Source: Gnetum montanum
Lineage: Eukaryota > Streptophyta > Gnetopsida > Gnetales > Gnetaceae
Direction of reading: 5' to 3'
DNA length: 61,029 nucleotides
Assembly: GCA_015680685.1 (NCBI GenBank)
Contig: MNCI01004519.1
Span: 30,329-91,357, forward strand
Part shown: piece after piece, positions 57,455-61,029 of the stretch
How the letters are laid out: each line of letters opens with the position of its first letter
Position numbering within the stretch: the stretch's first letter is position 1
The notes under the pieces: generated by a model
Told to the model about the DNA's origin: nothing
The model's input: only the letters and a program-made list of their open reading frames with translations
Databases searched by the model: none
Program-made: the position numbers and the translations under genes

Positions 57455-57991
57455 CATGACTTTGTTAATTATGGCTCTGAACCAAAACATTGCATCTTTA
57501 AGGACATCATGGATAACTTCTCTAAATTTAGGCATGATTTTGAGACTACTTGTCATCAATTTTGATTAATTTTTAATGCTTTTATATTAAATTTTTCTCC
57601 AAATTTAATATTTCTTGGCCATTTTAAAACCTTATGATTTTCAATATTCCGATGCATTTGTAAACTAGACTTTTGATTTTAGTTGTTTGAAAACTTATGA
57701 GCTTTTGAAGTTAAGCTCATTTTGCATAGGGGCTAAGGATGTGAATTTTTTGAAAATTTTTCTAACATCCCATTTTTTAACATTATGGTAACTCATAGTA
57801 GAAATAATCAAAATAACTTAAAAAATTGATGATTTTAGTTATCTAAGATCCTTGGAAACATTATTTTATAATAATCTTGAGTCTAAAAGTTAAATTTTTT
57901 CAAATTTTAAGCTAAGTCAAGATTCAAAAATGATTAATCACTAAGAAAAAAAATTACCAAAACCAATGTTGATCCTTGGTGATTGCAGTTG

Positions 57992-58440
57992 ATGCCAAAA
58001 CAAATGTCTAAAGTTAAAGGTCATTTACAAGGAAAGGAAAAGAAGCCAAGAGGAGGACATGCCCATGGACAAATAGTAGATATAAGAGTTAAAGCTCAAA
58101 CATCACATGTTTTTGGTTTAGAAAACCATGGGTTGATGTGATCAAATTTTAGTTCATCCTTCAAAAAGTTCTACATAAAAAGAGAAGAGTCAAAATAACA
58201 ATTGAGGTTGGAAAAACTACCATTGCTCATGATAACCTCAAGATTCATCATTACTAGATTTTTGAGAATTTTTACAATTTTATAAACTTTGATGTTTGTC
58301 TAGTTTTTTAATCATTTTGAATACATCCACTGAAATAAAATTTTATAATGTGACACAAGTTTTGTAATGGTAGTTAATCTAGTTTTGGTCACCCCACAAT
58401 TTTTGTAATGGAACTTCATTTATTTACATGTAACTTGAGG
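57992..58440 (+). pseudogene. E6 extra ORF, truncated
   Basis: ATG 57992 opens MPKQMSKVKGHLQGKEKKPR, comparable to the basic MAPK start in E1. About 50 codons are open; after that the E1 counterpart is largely missing. A later trace is degenerate. It would not make the full protein. Confidence 0.45.
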
Positions 58441-58467
58441 ATGATTTTTAAGTAAGTTGTGGAGGTA

Positions 58468-59459
58468 TGATAAAGCATTATTTTTTCCAGTATACTAGTT
58501 AGCTATGGTATTGTAGATGCTATGTTACATCTACACTGATGCATCTCAATTGGCTACTACATCATAGATTCTATGTCACATTTGGTATATCATAGATACT
58601 ACATTCATTTGCTATAACTTAGCTACATTAGTGCATCCCCATCAATGCAATCAAATGTGTTAATGCATATGTGTTGGTGTAGTGTCTTTATTTGCCTAGA
58701 AATATGTAAGCATCCATCATATATGTGGTACCATTTGGTTAATAATGTAGCAAAACTCTTGTAGTTTTCTTTCATAATCTTTAGCAAACAATAAATTAAT
58801 GCCTACAACATAGATTTGAGTCAATTATATGGTATCTTATTCAAGTAGCATTTTACCCGAATACATTCCATGAATTGCAATAAGATCAAGATTGATTCAT
58901 ATTGATTGTAGCACTTTGACTTAAAATAGATTTACATTCATTATAATTTACTTTATATGTACTCAATTAATAATTACATTTTCATGCACATTAATCAATT
59001 GGTAGAATGAGCACAACCAATTTCAAGCATAAACATGTATTCACTTGGTAATCCTAATAGTGTTATTGCTTAGTTTACCTAGTAACATAACACTTGTTTA
59101 ATCCTATTAGTAGTTATGTGAGTTTATGATGTGTATTAAAAGCTAGGAACAAACACTCATTACCTTTAGGATAGCGTAGGATTTATCTTCTTATGAATTA
59201 GTTAGATTAGTTAAATAATTAATTTTCATGTTTTCATATAGCTTATCCATAGTCGCATAATATCAATAATCATATGCCTTACTTTGGATTATGTTATATG
59301 TGATAGAGCTACTACTAGTTCAAGTGGGAAGATAGTAACTTACGATCAATGCTCAACAATCTAGATACCATACTAGTTCCATCCACAGAATTTGACCAAA
59401 TTGCATGTGAATACTTGTGATTCATATGGTTGGGCATAGGGGACACTTGTTGCTCATCA
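58468..59459 (+). mobile_element. E6 3' LTR
   Basis: Starts TGATAAAGCATT after GTTGTGGAGGTA (polypurine tract) and ends TTGCTCATCA. Its last part matches the type A and B LTR ends (GGGCATAGGGGACACTTGTTG); the first half is its own. Confidence 0.8.
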
Positions 59460-60365
59460 ATAAGGTAACCAATGATGGTATGAAAGGTTGCAATTCTTCT
59501 TTGTGGGTGCTTGGCCAATGATTCAAATAGGAATAGGATGGTTAGATGAAATGACAACATGGAATCACTTGGAAAGTGAGGCAAGAGTACTTGACATCTT
59601 TTTGGCCCAAGGTATAACTAGCATAATTATTGTGTAGATTTTTTATTAGCTTCAAATCATGTCAAGCATCAAGGTTGCCAAGGAAAGGAAGACTTGCAAC
59701 TAGATTTGTATTATAGATTCTAAATTTTATTAATAAATTCCTTTTTATTTCATATTCAATGTTATTCACTATGTTAAATATTGAGTTCCATTTTTGAATT
59801 AATTTCATAAATAAATGCATAAATTTGAAATTGTATTGTCATAGTAAGGTAACTATGGATGACACTCCTGTGATTTATTTGACTTTTTGAAGGGATGTTG
59901 CAAAATTTCAAAGAAATTATAAATTGAACATTGTTATTTTCTTATCTCTAGGAGAGAAATGTAGAGGATAGTTTAAGGCATTCATGTCTCATACATTATT
60001 GTTATTGTTAAGAATATAATTATTAACTATTTAGCAATTCACTCTCTACCCAAGTCCATAAACATTTGGAAATAAAATCATGTAAGTACAAGTATTTTGT
60101 ATCCTTATGAGTCATATGTTAAAATAAATTAAATGTATTATAATAATTATACAATGTTCATTTCTTTTGATGACACAATATAGAAGATAAAAAACTAGCA
60201 TAAGGAAATGTTGTTGATATAAATAATTGAAGTTAAAACTGAAATTTTAGTATGTCTATTAGAGCTTTTGAACAATAGAAATATACATGTTATGAGCTTT
60301 GAAAACATCATTAAGAAAATTACTAAGTATTCTTAGAAACATTTGAAAAAAATTAACCAAATTTT
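59460..60365. other. Sequence right of E6, no gene seen
   Basis: AT-rich and unassigned. A 100-base segment near 59480-59590 looks slightly coding-like on either strand, but there is no match to anything I recognise. Confidence 0.4.
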
Positions 60366-60369
60366 CAAC

Positions 60370-60960
60370 TATAATATCTTATGTTTGCCTAATGTGCTCC
60401 AATCTAGGACATTGTAGAAAAATGTGATATTTTGCTTCAATTCTATTTGTATTATAGAGTCAGCATATTCATTCTTCATGAGGAATTTTTAGCCATCTAC
60501 CAATATAAAATTTTAGATGATGAGATCCCATTTATGCTCTACTAATTATGTATCATAACTAATGAGGAACAATAGTAGATAAATAATTTACCTTTGAATT
60601 AAAGCCTCCTTGATACTATTCAAATAGAAATATTTTTCCTTATCCATTTTCGTAGTTTATGATGTATTGCTTATTTTACCAAATTATGAACTTAGTTAGG
60701 ATTAGAATAGAGAATGCACTCTTAAATATTCCATTTATTAAGCTATATAACTTCTTCATGAAAGTATCCTTTATAATGGATTTTCATCATCACTTTTTTG
60801 AAATATTTATCTAATGAAGATGTAGAAAGATTATGAGTGTAAGCTATAAATTTAAAAATAGCTTCAACCTCTAATGACACTATCTCTACATTAAAAAGTA
60901 TAATATCATATTATTTCTTTATCTTCACTTTAAATTTATCAAACAAGAAAATATTATGAA
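60370..60960 (-). pseudogene. Reverse transcriptase C-terminal zinc-binding remnant (LINE-like)
   Basis: On the minus strand 60548-60375 read SRA*MGSHHLKFYIGRWLKI, then PHEE-stop-IC-stop-LYNTNRIEAKYHIFLQC and PRLEHIRQT. This fits the C-terminal zinc-binding pattern of non-LTR-type reverse transcriptases: G-R-x..I-P-x-E-E-R-x-C-x-x-C-N...I-E-x-x-x-H-x-x-x-x-C-P. The second Cys is now Tyr. Upstream on the same strand (60930-60740), helix-like coding traces such as IAYTHNLSTSSLDKYFKK may be further parts. The family match is from memory. It is heavily decayed and the rest of the element is absent. Confidence 0.55.
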
Positions 60961-60995
60961 TTTCTTATATGTGTATCCAATATTTATTTGATAGA

Positions 60996-61029
60996 TGATG
61001 AGTGGCGAGGTACCCCTACACTCAACCAT
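60996..61029 (-). mobile_element. LTR type A, 3' end of a minus-strand copy
   Basis: TGATGAGTGGCGAGGTACCC and the next bases are the exact reverse complement of the type A LTR end (e.g. 3092-3119). No primer-binding site lies to its left, so this is a 3' or solo LTR that continues beyond the window. Confidence 0.85.

Larger units (their letters stand above)
56061..57991 (+). other. E6 non-coding region with repeated motif
   Basis: Contains a T-rich block (56150-56280), four copies of a 35-base motif (56661-56952), the conserved motif (57427-57454) and, just before the ATG at 57992, a splice-acceptor-like TGATTGCAG. The ORF at 56153 is composition-driven. Confidence 0.6.
54266..59459 (+). mobile_element. 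E6: Athila-like element hosting E1, 5' part outside the window
   Basis: From 54266 the sequence reads on in the middle of gag, then Cys-rich motif, linker, protease remnant, T-rich block, a repeated 35-base motif, the conserved motif, a short transposon-protein piece, polypurine tract and a 992-base 3' LTR (58468-59459). It lacks pol and the protease core. Its 5' LTR and the start of gag must lie left of E1, beyond the window. Confidence 0.8.

Noticed and set aside
1-61029. A new functional biological system or intact cellular gene
   Set aside because: All coding traces are broken retroelement or captured-gene remnants. No intact gene set beyond transposons is supported.

Overview
The window looks like an intergenic stretch of a large, repeat-rich land-plant nuclear genome. 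The evidence is Ty3/gypsy LTR retrotransposons of the Athila and Tat types, fragments of a pentatricopeptide-repeat (PPR) gene and of an asparagine-synthetase-domain gene, and strong decay by C-to-T and G-to-A changes. The age and depth of nesting would suit a gymnosperm or another slow-turnover genome, but the sequence does not prove this. I find no intact cellular gene, no tRNA or rRNA and no CRISPR array. Every coding trace is broken by stops or frameshifts.

Almost all of the window is one nested stack. The outermost host visible is E6 (54266-59459, + strand), which keeps the gag C-terminus, a protease remnant, a transposon-protein fragment and a 3' LTR. Inserted in its gag is E1 (about 291-54265, + strand, LTR type B). 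E1 is interrupted by three later elements. E2 (2288-9327, + strand, LTR type A) sits in its gag. E3 (11960-41244, - strand, LTR type B) sits in its reverse transcriptase. E5 (about 41831-49430, - strand, variant type A LTR) follows its integrase end. E3 itself holds E4 (19729-35463, + strand, a Tat-type element with 1.6-kb LTRs) and insert X (about 35953-39270), which carries captured host-gene fragments. A further type A LTR sits inside E1's 5' LTR (1-290), and another begins at the right edge (60996-61029, - strand).

E1, E2, E3, E5 and E6 are one Athila-like superfamily: gag, Cys-rich motif, Pro/Gln/Tyr-rich linker, protease, sometimes pol, a T-rich block, a conserved non-coding motif, and (E1, E3, E6) an extra ORF resembling the 'putative plant transposon protein' family. 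Only E5 keeps reverse transcriptase, RNase H and integrase. E2, E3 and E6 lack pol, and E1 has reverse transcriptase fused to the integrase end. The pol-less copies probably relied on E5-like partners.

E4 has a Tat-type gag and protease and an integrase C-terminus. In place of the rest of pol it carries an antisense coding-like block of about 3.5 kb, flanked by two minisatellites that share a consensus. The last 1.5 kb (59460-60995) is AT-rich and holds a minus-strand remnant of the zinc-binding C-terminus of a non-LTR-type reverse transcriptase.

Boundaries come from LTR termini (TG..CA), primer-binding sites, polypurine tracts, target-site duplications and reading-frame continuity, all judged by eye.
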